Made by a program: the position numbers and the translations under genes. Below the pieces are notes generated by a model, which did no database searches, was not told the DNA's origin, and saw nothing but the letters and a program-made list of their open reading frames with translations. Positions 1 through 12,520 of a DNA stretch of 64,000 nt are shown in pieces. The DNA is from Strigamia acuminata (lineage: Eukaryota > Arthropoda > Chilopoda > Geophilomorpha > Linotaeniidae): positions 16,244,001 to 16,308,000 of the forward strand of contig OX442316.1 of the NCBI GenBank assembly GCA_949358305.1. The letters are read 5' to 3'. How positions within the stretch are numbered: the first letter of the stretch is position 1; each line of letters opens with the position of its first letter.

Positions 1-522
1 CATCTTGCAAGTGGGGGGTTTAAAAAAGCCACCTATCCCCATTTAATTAAATTGGAGCTGGAGAGAAAAGAAATTGTACAACTTTTCCAATTTTCATTTT
101 TCTTGCAACAACAGGATTTATTGCATTCAAGAGTCTCCCCAAGTTAAACAATGCACCAATAACTTTCCCAATTACTTTGTTATGGAGTAATAAGTAGTGA
201 ATACATAAATTATCCAAAAACAACTTTTAAAACTAAGCAAACTGTGTTAGATATTCACGAATCAATAAATCGATCAATCGATCATAGGTTGCATAAGTTG
301 TTTTTCCAATGTCTAACTACCGGTACTAAATAATAAGTACTAAATAATAAATTCAGAATTGCATTCACATAGGGTCATAAAATTCTAGAGGGTCCTCATT
401 TTAATTGATCAGTTTACCAAAAATTAGATTAAAATAAAACACCGTAAATGCTCTAACTGAACACCATCGCTCTTTCAACAAAACCAATATTTCCTCCGCA
501 AATTTAAATATTCAATTCAATT

Positions 523-840
523 GGTTTATTCAATTTAGACATTTATTTTAGGCGTTTTGTTCAATTTAGACATTTATTTTAGGCGTTTTGTTCAATTTAG
601 ACATTTATTTTAGGCGTTTTGTTCAATTAAGACATTTATTTTAGGCGTTTTGTCAAGTTTTAACATTTATTTTAAGCGTTTTGTCAAGTTTTAGCATTTA
701 TTTTAGGCGTTCTATCACGTTTAGACGTTTATTTTAGACGTTTTCTTACGTTTAGACATTTATTTTAGGCGTTTTCTTAAATTCAGAAATTTATTTAAGG
801 CATTTTGTTCAATTTAGATATTAAATTTAATCGTTTTGTT
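523..840. repeat. Minisatellite, 31-bp unit, about ten copies
   Basis: Successive units share the core ACATTTATTTTAGGCGTTTT followed by GTTCAATTTAG, with a 31-bp period. Units towards the right diverge through point changes and small length differences. Confidence 0.9.
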
Positions 841-1639
841 CAATTAGCATTCCCCTTACAATATAAATTTGTAGGGCCCCCATTTAGTGCCAAATAGTCC
901 AGGACCCCTAAGCACCACTGAAATTGTAATTACACATCACAATTCCACATAAATTGGATTGAACCTGTGTTTGCCACCTGCAAAACCAACTTACGACAAG
1001 CAATATTGACAAAAAGCTCATTATCTACTGAATTATTAAAAATAAATTCATAAATCATTCATTAATACTTGAATTCCAGAGAGAAAGGCCAAAGACCAAG
1101 GCGCAGGGTCGGAAATTCCATAATGATCTTTCTCTTGTTCACCAACGTTATTATTCAACTGCAATTCATAAAATGTAAATAAACACGTGACATTCTATTG
1201 TTTGAGCCATTTATTGCAGCGATATTGTCACTTACTTTAATGGTGACAGATAAATCCTGACTGGAGTTGGGGTCTGAAGAATTACATTCGGAGTCTCCTT
1301 TCATTTCTTGACTTTTCTAAATGAAGCGGAGCTATTTTAAAACGTCTTATGTAATTTCTTGAAGCCGGTGTAATTATCCGCTCACCCTGAATGAATGAAT
1401 GACATGTAAGAGGAATTAGTGGAATCGCTTTTATAATTTAGTTTCAGGCCGAGAGGCTTAATAAACGTTTCAAAATAGTGCTATTATTCAACTTGTCTAG
1501 AAGTTGTGTCGCCGCTGGAGGGCGCTGTAAATTATTTTCTTTGTGGAAGTTTTTTGGGAGGAGTGGTTGGGAAAAAAGAGGAGGAGGACAGTAAATGGTT
1601 TTTGAAATTTGGTATTTTACTTTTTTGGTTTAGATTAAT

Positions 1640-1810
1640 TTTGGTTTTAATAGAAACCAAAAAAAGTCAATTAAAGTCTAAAAACATAAAAAAAGTCAAT
1701 AAAATTCTAAAAACATAAAAAATGTGAATAAAATTGTAAAAACATAAAAAATGTGAATAAAATTGTAAAAACTTAATAAAAAGTCAATAAAACTAAAAAG
1801 CATTAAAATA
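1640..1810. repeat. A-rich tandem repeat, unit about 32 bp
   Basis: Repeated blocks of the type AAAAACATAAAAAATGTGAA followed by TAAAATTGT. The repeat decays rightwards into general A-rich low-complexity DNA up to about 2150. Confidence 0.7.
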
Positions 1811-3385
1811 AATGTCAAAAATTTAATAAAAATATGTTTAAAAAAAGTCTAAAAAATTCTATAAACAAATGTACAACTTGAAATAAAATTATAAAAACCA
1901 AAAAATAGTAAGAATAAATTTTTAAAAAACTCTAAAATTTACAAATAAATAAATAAATAAATAAAAAATGTTGAAAAATACAAAAATAAGTTATATAAAT
2001 AAAAAAATGTTTAAAAATATAGAAAAAATATAGAAAAATATTTGTAAAAAAATCAAAACTATTATAAAAACACCCAAAAAATAAAAAAAATATTTCTGAA
2101 TAAAGCAAAAGTCCAGAAAATTAAAAATAAAAATAAAAACCCAAAAAAAAATTTTTCAATGTACATAAAAACCGCTGGAAATTATAAAAATACAAAATTT
2201 GCATACGTTTTAAAGATTAATATCATATTATATCATATTCTATTCATTACAAACTGTGTATCCTTGACACTGAAAGAAAAATCGATAGCAAAGCATTTTG
2301 AATCGCGAGCAAAACCCGCAGCGAAGCTACAACATGGCGCGCTGTAGTCACATCTAATTAAAACCAAACATCCGCGTGAAACCACGTAGACATAATTCGA
2401 GTAAGTAATTACAATCACCTCAACTCGATACTCGTACTAGATCATACCTTAATCATTTCTCGAGTGCGGAACTCAAGATTCTCATTGCCTCCGCTCCGCA
2501 ACCGGGAAAACAAATCGATCATGTGCGCAAGCAAATTCAAACAACTTCCGCCAGAGTGCGCAAACGCACGTAACTTTCCATCATTACATAAGGCGGTGTT
2601 TACTCGAAATCTCGTTTCTTTCTAGGTTAACACTTTACTTCTCGGTAAGTAAATTTACACGATCAACAAATTACTCAATTCCTTATTTCGACATCTTTAT
2701 CTGATTACAACGACAAAAGAACACCTGCTGCAAGATCGTGTTGGGTCTTAATGGCTTCCTTACCCACTATTACAAGCCAATAAGAAATATTGCTGTTGTT
2801 TCGGTGTTCTTGCACTTCCACTCAACCGAGAAACATCTAACTTTAGTTTCAACTTTCTGCTTCCAAACCCCACTCTACTTTTTTTGTGTTTTTGCTTTTT
2901 TGGCACTTTGCCAGCTATCTAAATTTAATACTGTGCTGAAAATTTTCTCCATGCTTTATGAATACACTTAAGGCTGAGCATAATGATGATGACTTTTGAA
3001 TAAAGTTTAGGTGAATAACGAATTTTATCAGCAAGAAAATTTGCTCACTTGTTGCCAGATTATGCCATTTTACAAAATTAGGCAGTAATTAAACTTTTAA
3101 GGTGGGTTAACACATTGCGCAATCATCCAAAGTGCCATAAGTACCCGAACACTCTATGGTCATGTTTCGGGACGCTCAATGCGTGGCAAAGCCAATGTAC
3201 AGTCGTCGTGTTCAAAAAAACTGGACCTTCACTCTATGCTGGTAATTGAAATTGTGAGTAATTTCGTATTTTGCCACTAGGTTAAACACCAGACATCAAT
3301 AGGTGATAATATTCGTATAAACTTGTCTGCTGTACACTACTGTACATCGGTGTAAATTGCTAGCATCATTTTAATGTCACGATTT

Positions 3386-3436
3386 GCACGTTCTGTTGGA
3401 TTTGCCTGGGCATGCGTGCTCGTTTGAGCAGCGTTG
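3386..3436 (-). pseudogene. Relic of a gypsy-type integrase
   Basis: The minus strand reads QANPTERANRDIK, closely matching the end of the integrase catalytic core seen intact in both gypsy elements of this window (QANPVERVNRDIK in the plus-strand element). The frame cannot be followed far either way, so this is a decayed fragment. Flanking sequence (about 3100-3660) probably belongs to the same dead element. Confidence 0.5.
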
Positions 3437-3836
3437 ATACAATAGCATTAAAAGTTGCTTCCAGGCCAATGCCGATTTACTTACAAGTTGCCCAAATGTC
3501 CAACCATGGTTTGCTGGATCTTATGGCATCATCATGGAGCAGCGCAAAGCACATCTGCTCTGACTAATTCCTTACTGTTAACTAACTGACCCTTGTATAC
3601 TGCCTTTCCTTATTCCCATATCACATTGCAGGGACAAGCCCATTTCCTGGAACAGTCCAACCAGTGACCTTGGGTTGAAGTATTAAATTAATCTTAAAAT
3701 AAAATTATGGTTTTGATCAAACTGTAAAAGTCATTTTTCAAAATTAAATCAACAATTTATGAGTCTCAATTGCATGACAGAAGAATTATAAAATCAATTA
3801 TGTTTGTCTCAATTCACAAATTATAATCATTTTTTT

Positions 3837-6800
3837 TTAGTTTTCTTGTGGAGGTGTTATTTCAGTTTTTTCAGAAGTTGTTTCCCTACGAGTACTTCTT
3901 CCAGTCTTAAAGGTTGGACAAAAGGGAACATATTTGGTCCAAGACAATGCTATTATCAAGTTCATTGCAAAACAACAGTCGTAGGTGTCATGAGGGTACA
4001 CTGCAACACCTGATACATCTTCTATGGGAGGCTTTTCCCATTTAGTGAGTCCTCTTTCTTTTTTCAAACCTGGGACTGTATTATCCAAAACAATTGCCAA
4101 AAATCCACCAACAAACACACTAGTGCTTAATAACACCTCAAGAGTATTATCCACCTGTACATTCCCTGCAAAGAGATTAATCTAATTACAAAGCCTTAAA
4201 TTAATTAAACTTTTTCACATTTTACCAGATTTTATTGCATCTTTGTTCTTTTCCAGCCATTTTGGAATTACTAAACCACAAAATAAAGGTACTCCAAGCA
4301 CAAATAAGTTTCTAGAGGAGTTCAGATTGATATACTGAATCTGAGACAAACCAGTGGCAGTTATCATGGAAAATGTTATCAAAAAAATGCCACCAACCAA
4401 TGGTGCTGGAATTGTGACAAAAAAAGCACCAAATTTGGACATTATACCAAAGAAAACCAAGATAAGAGAAGCTGACTGCAACACTCTTCTGCTACCAACC
4501 TGCATGATTTACTCAGGATTAATCATTAACCATATTGCAAATAAATACAGAAATCACCAAAAAAGTGTATTTGATTCATACTTTAATGATACCAATCACT
4601 CCAATGTTTTCTGAATAGGAAGTGGTGCCGTTGCCAGTGCCAAACAACCCAGCTAAAATGGTCCCTGCACCTTCCACTAAAATCCCTCTGTTGATTGCAT
4701 GATCTGGTGGTCTTGGTGCTCCGCACAGTTTAGCGCAAGCATAATAATCACCAACTGATTCAACAATAGATGCTAAAATGCCACCAAGCATCCCTAAGCC
4801 AGCAGACAGACTGAAGGTTGGAAAACCCCATTGAACTGCAATTTAATTTAATTTAAACTAAAACAAACAAAATAGAAATGGTTTCTCCACTCACATGGGT
4901 ACGGTAGCCCAAACCAAGGAGTTGAGTGTAGAAGTTTCAAATTTAGGTCAGTTCTTGCTGCATTTCCTGGGTGAAGTACATCTGTTTCAGTTAGAATAAA
5001 ACAAACAATCCACATGATTATGAGAGTCAGCAAAACCTAAAATCAGAGAAAATAAATACAACTGATTGGAAGCCTCAATCTTCTAACTACATACTGGAAA
5101 CAACTTAAAAAATGGCACGCTTAATACTCGGCATGTATGAGATTTGTAAATAGGCAGTGGAATTTTGATGTTTTTCAAGTAAACAGAAAATAAGCCAATC
5201 AAAACTGCTGTTCTGTAGAAAGCAATGACAACATTACAGTGTGGAGAGGTGGGAAAATGAGTTGTGTACTCACACTAAGGCGATGATCCAATTGCCACTC
5301 ATTAGATTTGCAGCACTGTCTACAAGGCCAAATCCTACCAAAGCAATAACTGGGGCAATTACCAAAGGTGTAATGAATGGAAGTAGCAGGCCTATCAGCC
5401 CACTTGCTCCAAAAAGCAGTTCAAAAACACCTGCCACTACAATGGCTCCTTGAATTTCGCAAATTCGACTTTTCCAAACAATATCTCTTTCACTTTGGGT
5501 ATATAATGTAGTATTGGAGGCTACAATCAAATATACACCATATTACCCCGCTTTGGAGGGCTTGCCCCAAAATGAGAGTTTGACCACATCTGTCAAATAA
5601 TTTAAATTATCCGGCACCCAGGTAGGACTCCATGATTTTAGATCATGTCCTCCAAAGAGAGGTAATATGGTATGAAGTATACCGTCAATTTCTCTCTAGA
5701 CCGGGCGCCTCTAATATCTAATATCCGGCACTGATAAATGCGTCTCTATACTCTTGTTCGACTCGAAAGGGTTGCCTTCTCCCATTGGCCGAGCCGGGTT
5801 ACTCCTAACTCCAGTCTGTATTACTAAGAAATAAAGTTTTATGCACAAATAAATGTAAAACTCATGTTTGTTCTGTTTATTGGTTGCTTTGTTTGGAAAA
5901 CACAATATTTTGAAATTTTGGATGTTACCTAAGCAATCGATTACAATGTCTGTACATTGTAATGCATTTCTGGTGTTTGGGTCTATATTTTTGGATCACT
6001 ACACCAGTGATACGGATCAGCCAATGGGAGAAGGCAACCCTTTTGAGTCGAACAAGAGTATAGACCAGGGTTTCTTAAAGTGTGGGTTGCGTAATATGGG
6101 GGTCTCGAAAATTATTGATTCGTATATACCGTATTTTATCGATTAAGAACCGCGGCTCTTATTCAAAACTGCCATTTTTGTCAGCAATTACAATTTCAGT
6201 TTAATGTAACAAACGAAGTCTGAACGTCACAAACGTAGCGTACGTTCATCGTTCGTGAGGTTAAATATACGGCATTCTTGATGTCTCAGCCGCGGCTATT
6301 ATTCGAGGGCGACTCTTAATCGGTAAAATACCGTATTCTACAAATATAACACCGGCATTCTATGAGAGGATTCACAATATCTTTAAAAAGTGCAATTGTT
6401 GTGGTTGCTTTACACTCAGCCATATCTTTTGGACATTCCCATTGCGATAAATTCAATATTGCAAAAGTTGGAACTAATAAAGTAAAAGTTCCTCCTTGAA
6501 GAATTGGTAATCTGTAAAAGAAAAATAAAAACTGAATTTAAGAAATGGATAACCTCAATTGCTTCCAAAGTCAAACTTATTTCAAATAATAGTTCAATTT
6601 TTCAAAGCAATTCATTTTTTATAAAAAAAAACCTTATGCCACACGTTGTTTGTAAAAATGTCACTATTCCAGATACAAAAAACAATGTAGAAATCAGGTA
6701 AGATCTAGCTGGATCGTCAGGCCCAATGCACAGTGATGGAGATAGCAGAAATGGAATAGCAATTGCAGCACCAAACATTGTCAAGAAATGCTGTATTCAA

Positions 6801-6970
6801 TTGAGCAAATAATGAATCTTAGCACTTCTATAGGAAACAGGATTTCAACTTACTTGGAAACCTAAAAGTATTGTAAGATACCAAGGAGGAACATCATCAA
6901 TTGAGTACAAAAGTAGACTTCCAGGTTGGGATGTTGTGCTTGCAGTTGCTGGTAAATGCAATGGCTCCAT
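3837..6970 (-). CDS. SLC23 family nucleobase/ascorbate transporter, gene A
   Basis: A multi-pass membrane permease of the SLC23 (NAT/NCS2) family, which moves ascorbate or nucleobases with sodium. Coding exons on the minus strand: 6970-6854, 6790-6633, 6511-6414, 5520-5274, 5212-5095, 5036-4895, 4835-4582, 4499-4226, 4165-3837. All have GT-AG ends and phases that join into 579 codons including the stop (578 aa). Family marks: IDDVPPWYL before TM1, [70 protein letters not shown], and KYVPFCPTF near the C-terminus. The start MEPLHLP follows an in-frame stop and has a good context, but an upstream exon cannot be excluded. The signature ends in GIIK where the family has a threonine (gene B: GITK). 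Its last exon lacks the intron present in gene B. Intron 3 is filled with MITEs. Substrate cannot be decided from sequence. Confidence 0.93.
5535..5672. mobile_element. MITE family 2 (TACCRYATTACCCCGC ends), copy in gene A
   Basis: The left end reads ATTACCCCGCTTTGGAGGG. The right end is its approximate inverse, CCTCCAAAGAGAGGTAAT. The same ends and internal phrases (GAGTTTGACCA, GGTAGGACTC) occur in the copy at 8099-8392. It is non-autonomous and has no coding capacity. Confidence 0.7.
5751..6058. mobile_element. MITE family 1 (CTCTTGTTCGACTC ends), copy 1
   Basis: Inverted repeats of about 40 bp begin CTCTTGTTCGACTC and end GAGTCGAACAAGAG, flanked by TATA on both sides (TA or TATA target duplication). 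The interior matches, in inverse orientation, the copy at 48680-49078, including the phrase CAATCGATTACAATGTCTGT. There is no transposase. Confidence 0.85.
6126..6336. mobile_element. MITE family 3 (ATACCGTATTTTA ends), copy 1
   Basis: The left end is ATACCGTATTTTATCGATTA and the right end is its near inverse. The subterminal part contains the palindrome AGCCGCGGCT in variant form. Related partial copies lie near 10447-10500 and 20485-20975. Confidence 0.7.
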
Positions 6971-7319
6971 TTCCAATTCAAAATCACACAATTTCCATTG
7001 ATTTGTCACTGTTCAACACTACCCACATCTGCATTGAAAAATTAAACTCAAATAAATAATTAAATAATTCAATTTGAAGAGGTGTCTCACCTAACCAAAA
7101 GACTAACACTTTGTATAAAATAATTGAAATTAGCAAGCCGTAAAGAAGATCAGTCAACATTGGCAAAAAAACATTAAACAAATCTCAATCCCAATGGTTT
7201 ATCAATTCAATGATGATAGATTTCGAAACTTTAAAATGTCATAGCAACCAAACAACTGCCAACAACTGCCACCTGTTGTTGAAAATTGAAATGTTACAAA
7301 CAGAATTGTGACTACCGTC

Positions 7320-7490
7320 AAATAAACTCTTTATAACAAATCGCGATGTAACGAATTATCGATATAATAAATACCTAAAAATGTCTGTTTTGGTTGGCTG
7401 GCCATAGAACACCGTGTTAAAAAATTTCGATACAACGAATCTATTTTTCGGGTCCCTAGCGATTCGTTATAAAAAGTTTCGACTGTATTT
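7320..7490. mobile_element. Degenerate pogo/Tigger-like MITE fragment
   Basis: Carries ACTCTTTATAACAAATCGC on the left and its inverse, ending AAAAAGTTTCGACTGTA, on the right. It also shares the internal phrase GGTTGGCTGGCCATAGAACA (as its inverse) with the longer copy at 15036-15605. It lies upstream of gene A. Confidence 0.6.
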
Positions 7491-7859
7491 CTCAAACTTA
7501 ATAGAAATTTTATCAACGTGCACATTTTTTTTTGAAAAGTTTCTTTTCTCAATTGTTTTATTCAACATTAAACTGTTACAAACATTTGACACATGGAAAA
7601 TTGATGATAGTGAGATTTTCACCAGTTTCTCATCCCAACTTCCAATCTACTTAATTTTTTTTATTATCTTCCTAGAGCTTTACATTGTCAAATCAACTAT
7701 ATCCAAAACACTATTTGTTTCTGTAGCTGAGTGGTTGATACAATAAAAACGATAAAAAAAAAGATTATTTTGAGCACATACATCTTACTGTCAAAATGAG
7801 GCCCAAACATTTCCCATTAAAATTTTTTCCTTAAAAACACATTAATTTATACAATTATT

Positions 7860-10400
7860 TCATTTATTGCCATATCTTTTGCATCTAAACAAAGATGAAT
7901 CGAAAGTTGGACTGATGGGAATGTATTTAGCGAAAGACCGGTTTCTGATCCATTTCATTCCAAATGGTAAATCATAAGTCTCTAAACATCCCTGATTGGC
8001 TTCATTTCCAGTTCCAACATGGCTTTGAGACCACGCAGTTAACCCTCTATCTTCATCACTTCCTGAATCAATACCAATAAAATAATTACATCAATTCATA
8101 CCGCATTACCCGGCTTTAGAAGGCACACCCTAAAATGCGAGTTTGACCAGATCTGGGGATATTCCTATCCGCGACGTCGCGGGTATGAATGTCACAGGTA
8201 AGAATATCGCGCGCATTATGGATCTTCCTAGAAAAGTCAAATTCCTGCCAGAAAATCGACACTAGTTTTATCCGGCACTCCCAAATGATTCAATTGTATA
8301 ACATCAACAAATAAATGATATTATTTATGGCACTCTGGTAGGACTCACGACTTTAGGTCATACCCTCCAAAGCGGGGTAACATAATGCGGTACCTGGAAT
8401 AGTGTTATCCAAAATAATAGCTAAAAACCCTCCGACAAACATGCTGGTACTCAATAAAACTTCAATAATATTATCCAGTTCCGTATAACCTATTTTCTCT
8501 AGCTGTAGAATTACAAGTAATAAAATACGACATTTCAATATTTACCAGTGGAAATTACTCCCTTATTCTTCGTCAGCCATTTTGGAATGGCCAACCCACA
8601 AAATAGAGGAAAACCCAAAACCATCAGATTCCTCGGTGAATTTAAATTCACATACTGAGTTTGAGATAACCCAATGGCTGTGATCATGCTAAATGTGACA
8701 AAAAACACCCCACCAATCAACGGTTCAGGAATAGTGACAAACAAAGCTCCAAATTTGGACATCAGACCAAAAACAATCATAATAACAGCTGCAGTCTGCA
8801 ATACTCTTCTACTTCCAATCTAAAACCAAACATTTCAGCAAAAAACCCAACATTCTCCTTCAAAATATTTTACCTTAGTGATACCAATAACACCAATGTT
8901 CTCTCCATAAGATGTGGTGCCATTTCCTGTCCCCCACAGCCCTGCTAAAACAGTTCCTACACCTTCTATAGTCATTCCTCTATTGATAGCATGAACTGGT
9001 GGTGGCGGTGCTTCAGCTAACTTAGCACATGCGTAGTAATCACCAATAGACTCTATCACTGTGGCCAATACACCACCCAACATGCCTACACCAGCTGCCA
9101 AACTAAAAGTTGGAATTCCCCATTGAACTGTGGATAAAATATACACATGTAGGTAAGACGTAAAACTCTCTTGATCAGAGGCAGATTTGTGGCCTTCTCG
9201 CAACCATTTTTGGAGCCCTTTTTGGGTCCTTCTCCTGCGATAACCATAAATCTGTCCCTGGATTCATTCAGGGCCAGCTCAAGGCATGATCCAGCGATGC
9301 AACCACAGAGTGCCCAAGGCCGCAGCAAACAAGTGTGCAAATTGTGCACTGCACAAGGAGGCCACGCCAGAGGGACGCACGGCATTTTGCTTAACCCTTC
9401 AAACTCTAAGATGGGTCTTTTCATTATTTTTATGTAGAATAATTTTTTTTAAATCTGATTTTTGCTGACTATTCCTTTGAAACATCACTAGACGCTACAC
9501 CACAATTGAAATTTTTTTAATTTTTTAGTTTTGTCTGTAATTCGAAACCAAAGATTAACTGTGATTTATGGGCCCCAGAGGCAAATTTCTGGTCTGAGAG
9601 GGCTCTTCTCGCACCCCTTTTCATGTTGCTGATAGACTTGAAGCCGGCCCTGTCTTGATTCACTCACAAGGATATGGAACTCTCACCCAAGGAGCACTAT
9701 TTAAAATATTGACTTTCAGGTCAGTTCTTGCTGGATCCAGTGGTGGTAACGCATCGGTGTAAGTGAGTACCAAGCAAATAATCCACATAATAACAAGTGC
9801 TAACAAAACCTGTAATTTGTACATTAGTATTTAAAAATAGTCCAAACAAATAGATATACTTAACTGGAAACAATTTAAAAACCGGTATCCTGACCACTTT
9901 GCAGCCACTTCCTCGAACAAAAGTGCCCATCGGAATAGAGATGTTTGTCAGGTATAAGGAAAAAACAATTATCATGCTAAAGGTTCTGTGAAATAATCAC
10001 AATCAAAAGAACAATTCAATATTTCATGATCACTTGCTTACGCTACAGCAATGGGCCAATTTCCACTGGCCAAATTGGCAGCGTTTTCAAACAAGGCCAA
10101 TCCAACTAGTGTTATAACAGGGGCAATTACCAAAGGAGTAATAAATTTTAAGATGACACCAGTAAGTCCAGTTGCCCCTACCATCACTTCCAAAATGCCT
10201 GCTAATATAACCGCTCCTTGCACTTCACACATGCGTGAATTCCAAGCAACATCCTTTTCTTCTTGTGTGTATTGTGTGCTATTACTAGATGCTGTAATGA
10301 AATGATAATAAAACCCATTTTTAATAATACTCTGTAATTTAAAGTACAAAGCCACTAAGTGAACCACTAATTTTTAACCTGCGAGCAATAATAATAATAA

Positions 10401-10448
<48 letters not shown>

Positions 10449-12520
10449 CATATTTTACCAAGTAAGAGCCGCGGCTCTTATTCAAAACTGCCATTTTTTG
10501 TCGAAAATTGGACAAAAGTTAAAATATTTTCGACTTTTTTATTAAAATAATCATCGAAATCTTTCCGAATCCCATCCGAATTCTATGAAAGATTCGAATC
10601 TCTGACACGCAGATTCTGATTGCCGCACCCCCTGGTGTGAACGGTCAATTATCTTCTACCAGCTGGTACTCTCGCAACACTCGTATAAACTAAATGATGT
10701 GCTAACCTTCAGCCATTCCTTCAGGACACTTCCATTCAGGTAAACTTAAAATAGCAAATGTTGGAATTAGGAATGAAAATGTTCCGCCCTGCAGAATTGG
10801 TAATCTGAAAATGCATTCTTAAAATAAATCAAAAATTGAGTTTGCGAATATAAAACTCACCTAACTCCAATAGTAGTCTGCAAAAATGTAATCATTCCCG
10901 ACACAAAAATTATTGTGGAAATTATGTAAGCTCTAGCAGGATCATCAGGTCCAATACACAGTGCAGGTGACAACAAATATGGAATAGACACTGTTCCTCC
11001 AAACATAGTTAAAAAATGCTGGACAAAAATTAGGAAATCTATCAACAAACAATTCTACACAATTCTACACAACATATCAACCTGTAAACCTAAAAAGAAT
11101 GTCAAGTAAGGTGGTGGTACATCGTCAATTGCATACATGAGTTCACTCTTTGAAACTTCCCTTTTATCCGAGCAGTCCACATGTGGATCACAATCTTTCA
11201 TCTAAAACAAGTAACTTAGAATTATTCACTGCAAGAACTTTATTCTTGTGCTGATATTTCTGTTTACATTCAAGAAGAAATTATCAGTACAAAGTGCAGA
11301 AAAGTTAGATAAACTATTACAGGCCACCACGATAGCTTTAAAAATAAAGATTATCGCTCGTATTGTGCAACTGTGAAAGCGTAGCCAGCCAAGGCTGGCC
11401 ATCGGTTCACCATAGTGACGCCCAGTGGGTAGGTGGTGGACCAGTTGCAGCTAGTGTGTTTTTACACTAAACTCTGATTAATACATCAGCAAAATAAATA
11501 GACAACTGTGTGAGTTGAAAGTGGACTAAAGAGTGGTTTATTTTAGGGTCAGAATAAGGGAATGCTGGCCAAGGGCAGAGTCACATATACAAAAGAGCAA
11601 TAAAAGTGCAAGGTTACGTAGGGAGGCGAATATAGCAGCTACCACGAGTACGGCAGAACGGTATTCAGTATTCCAATCACACAGCACTTGCTCAGATAAG
11701 AGTCACCAACCCCTAGACAACGATCAAAGGCCTAAACTACCATTAATACGGTGTCCCTGTCTGCTTCTTACGTGAGTGAGCGTCCACTATCGGAGTAAAT
11801 TGTCCCCAGGCTTGCCCTTATAGCATCCACGTGTCACACAAGATTTGAAAACGAGTTTCTTTCTCAGTAAGGGTGTTAAGTGACGTTTCCTTCTAAACGT
11901 CATCCTATTGAAAAGTTTGTAAAGACCAAACTTGTTCACAAAGTTACAGAGTGCATATACTGCGCCAGACTAACTCTAACGCCGGGTAGACAGCGGCGAT
12001 TTCGGAAATTGACGCCGGTCCTGAATAAGCGACAAGTCCGGTAAAATCATAGACTTTTTGCAAAAAATCGGTGATTTTAACGGAAAAATCACCATTTATT
12101 GCCAAAAATCAGTCATTTTTCGCGTATGCGCCGGGCCCGAATAAGCGCCATAAACAGAATTAAACGCCCGGGCTATTAAACGGGGCGGTACGGTAGACAT
12201 TTTACAGCCAGCCAGCTGTAAAAATAATAATTTCTTAATCGAACATTACATCCATCATTGCCACCTGCTCAAATTCATTCCATTATATAAAATACACAAA
12301 AAAACTTACTTCAATTTGAACACTGTTGACTTTAATAACTGGCAAATGTCGCTTTCCCTGCAGGTCATCCTATTGTAAATCAAAAACAATTTATTAACCA
12401 CTTACAAATAAAAGAGAAAAAAAATTCCACCATAAAATTTAGTCTGCAATAAAGCAGCCAATAAGTTAAACCAAGTGTTTTTCATACCTGAGTCTCATAC
12501 GTTGGATTATCCATCACCAT
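7860..12520 (-). CDS. SLC23 family nucleobase/ascorbate transporter, gene B
   Basis: Tandem paralogue of gene A, same strand. Exons: 12520-12488, 12369-12310, 11201-11082, 11018-10861, 10804-10707, 10291-10042, 9985-9865, 9809-9668, 9127-8874, 8819-8546, 8498-8394, 8062-7860. Splice phases are consistent throughout; 606 codons including the stop (605 aa). The N-terminus is [11 protein letters not shown]; the second methionine is an alternative start. Family marks: [85 protein letters not shown] (intact signature), [25 protein letters not shown]. Exons of 158, 98, 142, 254 and 274 nt match gene A exactly, showing that the pair arose by duplication of a spliced gene. Intron 11 (8063-8393) is absent from gene A and is nearly all MITE. 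An acidic, soluble N-terminus is encoded by exons not found in gene A. Confidence 0.94.
8099..8392. mobile_element. MITE family 2 copy forming most of intron 11 of SLC23 gene B
   Basis: A 294-bp element with inverted ends: TACCGCATTACCCGGCTTT at left, and AAAGCGGGGTAACATAATGCGGTA at right (given as two overlapping parts: AAAGCGGGGTAA and CATAATGCGGTA). It fills 294 of the 331 nt of the intron. Its right end lies one base inside the splice donor, so the T of the GT donor is its terminal base. Confidence 0.8.
9269..9653. mobile_element. Possible hAT-like non-autonomous element in intron 8 of gene B
   Basis: Ends CAGGGCCAGCTCAAGG and TTGAAGCCGGCCCTG are imperfect inverted repeats of a type common in non-autonomous hAT elements. 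I could not see a clear 8-bp target duplication, so boundaries are tentative. Confidence 0.4.
10387..10446. repeat. AAT trinucleotide microsatellite
   Basis: About twenty AAT/ATA repeats with a single G interruption, in intron 5 of SLC23 gene B. They abut a partial family 3 MITE end (10447-10500). Confidence 0.95.
11330..12200. other. Intron 2 of gene B: transposon debris
   Basis: This large intron holds a 300-400 bp block (about 11460-11830) with the look of an old LTR read in inverse. It also holds a foldback block (about 11980-12195) containing GACGCCGGTCC, GGCGCTTATTCGGGCCCGG (as inverse) and internal complementary AAAAATCGGTGATTTT / AAAAATCACC stretches. There is no coding sequence. Confidence 0.4.

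Larger units (their letters stand above)
1..3836. other. Non-coding AT-rich stretch downstream of SLC23 gene A
   Basis: I see no convincing gene here. The stretch holds a 31-bp tandem repeat (523-840), A-rich tandem repeats (about 1640-2150), and a decayed gypsy integrase fragment on the minus strand near 3386-3436. Short open frames in this stretch are low-complexity and show no recognisable domain or conserved splice pattern. Confidence 0.6.
5521..6413 (-). other. Intron 3 of SLC23 gene A, composed largely of MITEs
   Basis: The intron contains three unrelated inverted-repeat elements in a row: about 5535-5672, 5751-6058 and about 6126-6336. The first lies about 14 nt from the splice acceptor. 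Little ordinary intron sequence is left. Confidence 0.75.

Noticed and set aside
523-840. CRISPR-like array
   Set aside because: This is a head-to-tail minisatellite without unique spacers, in a eukaryotic genome.
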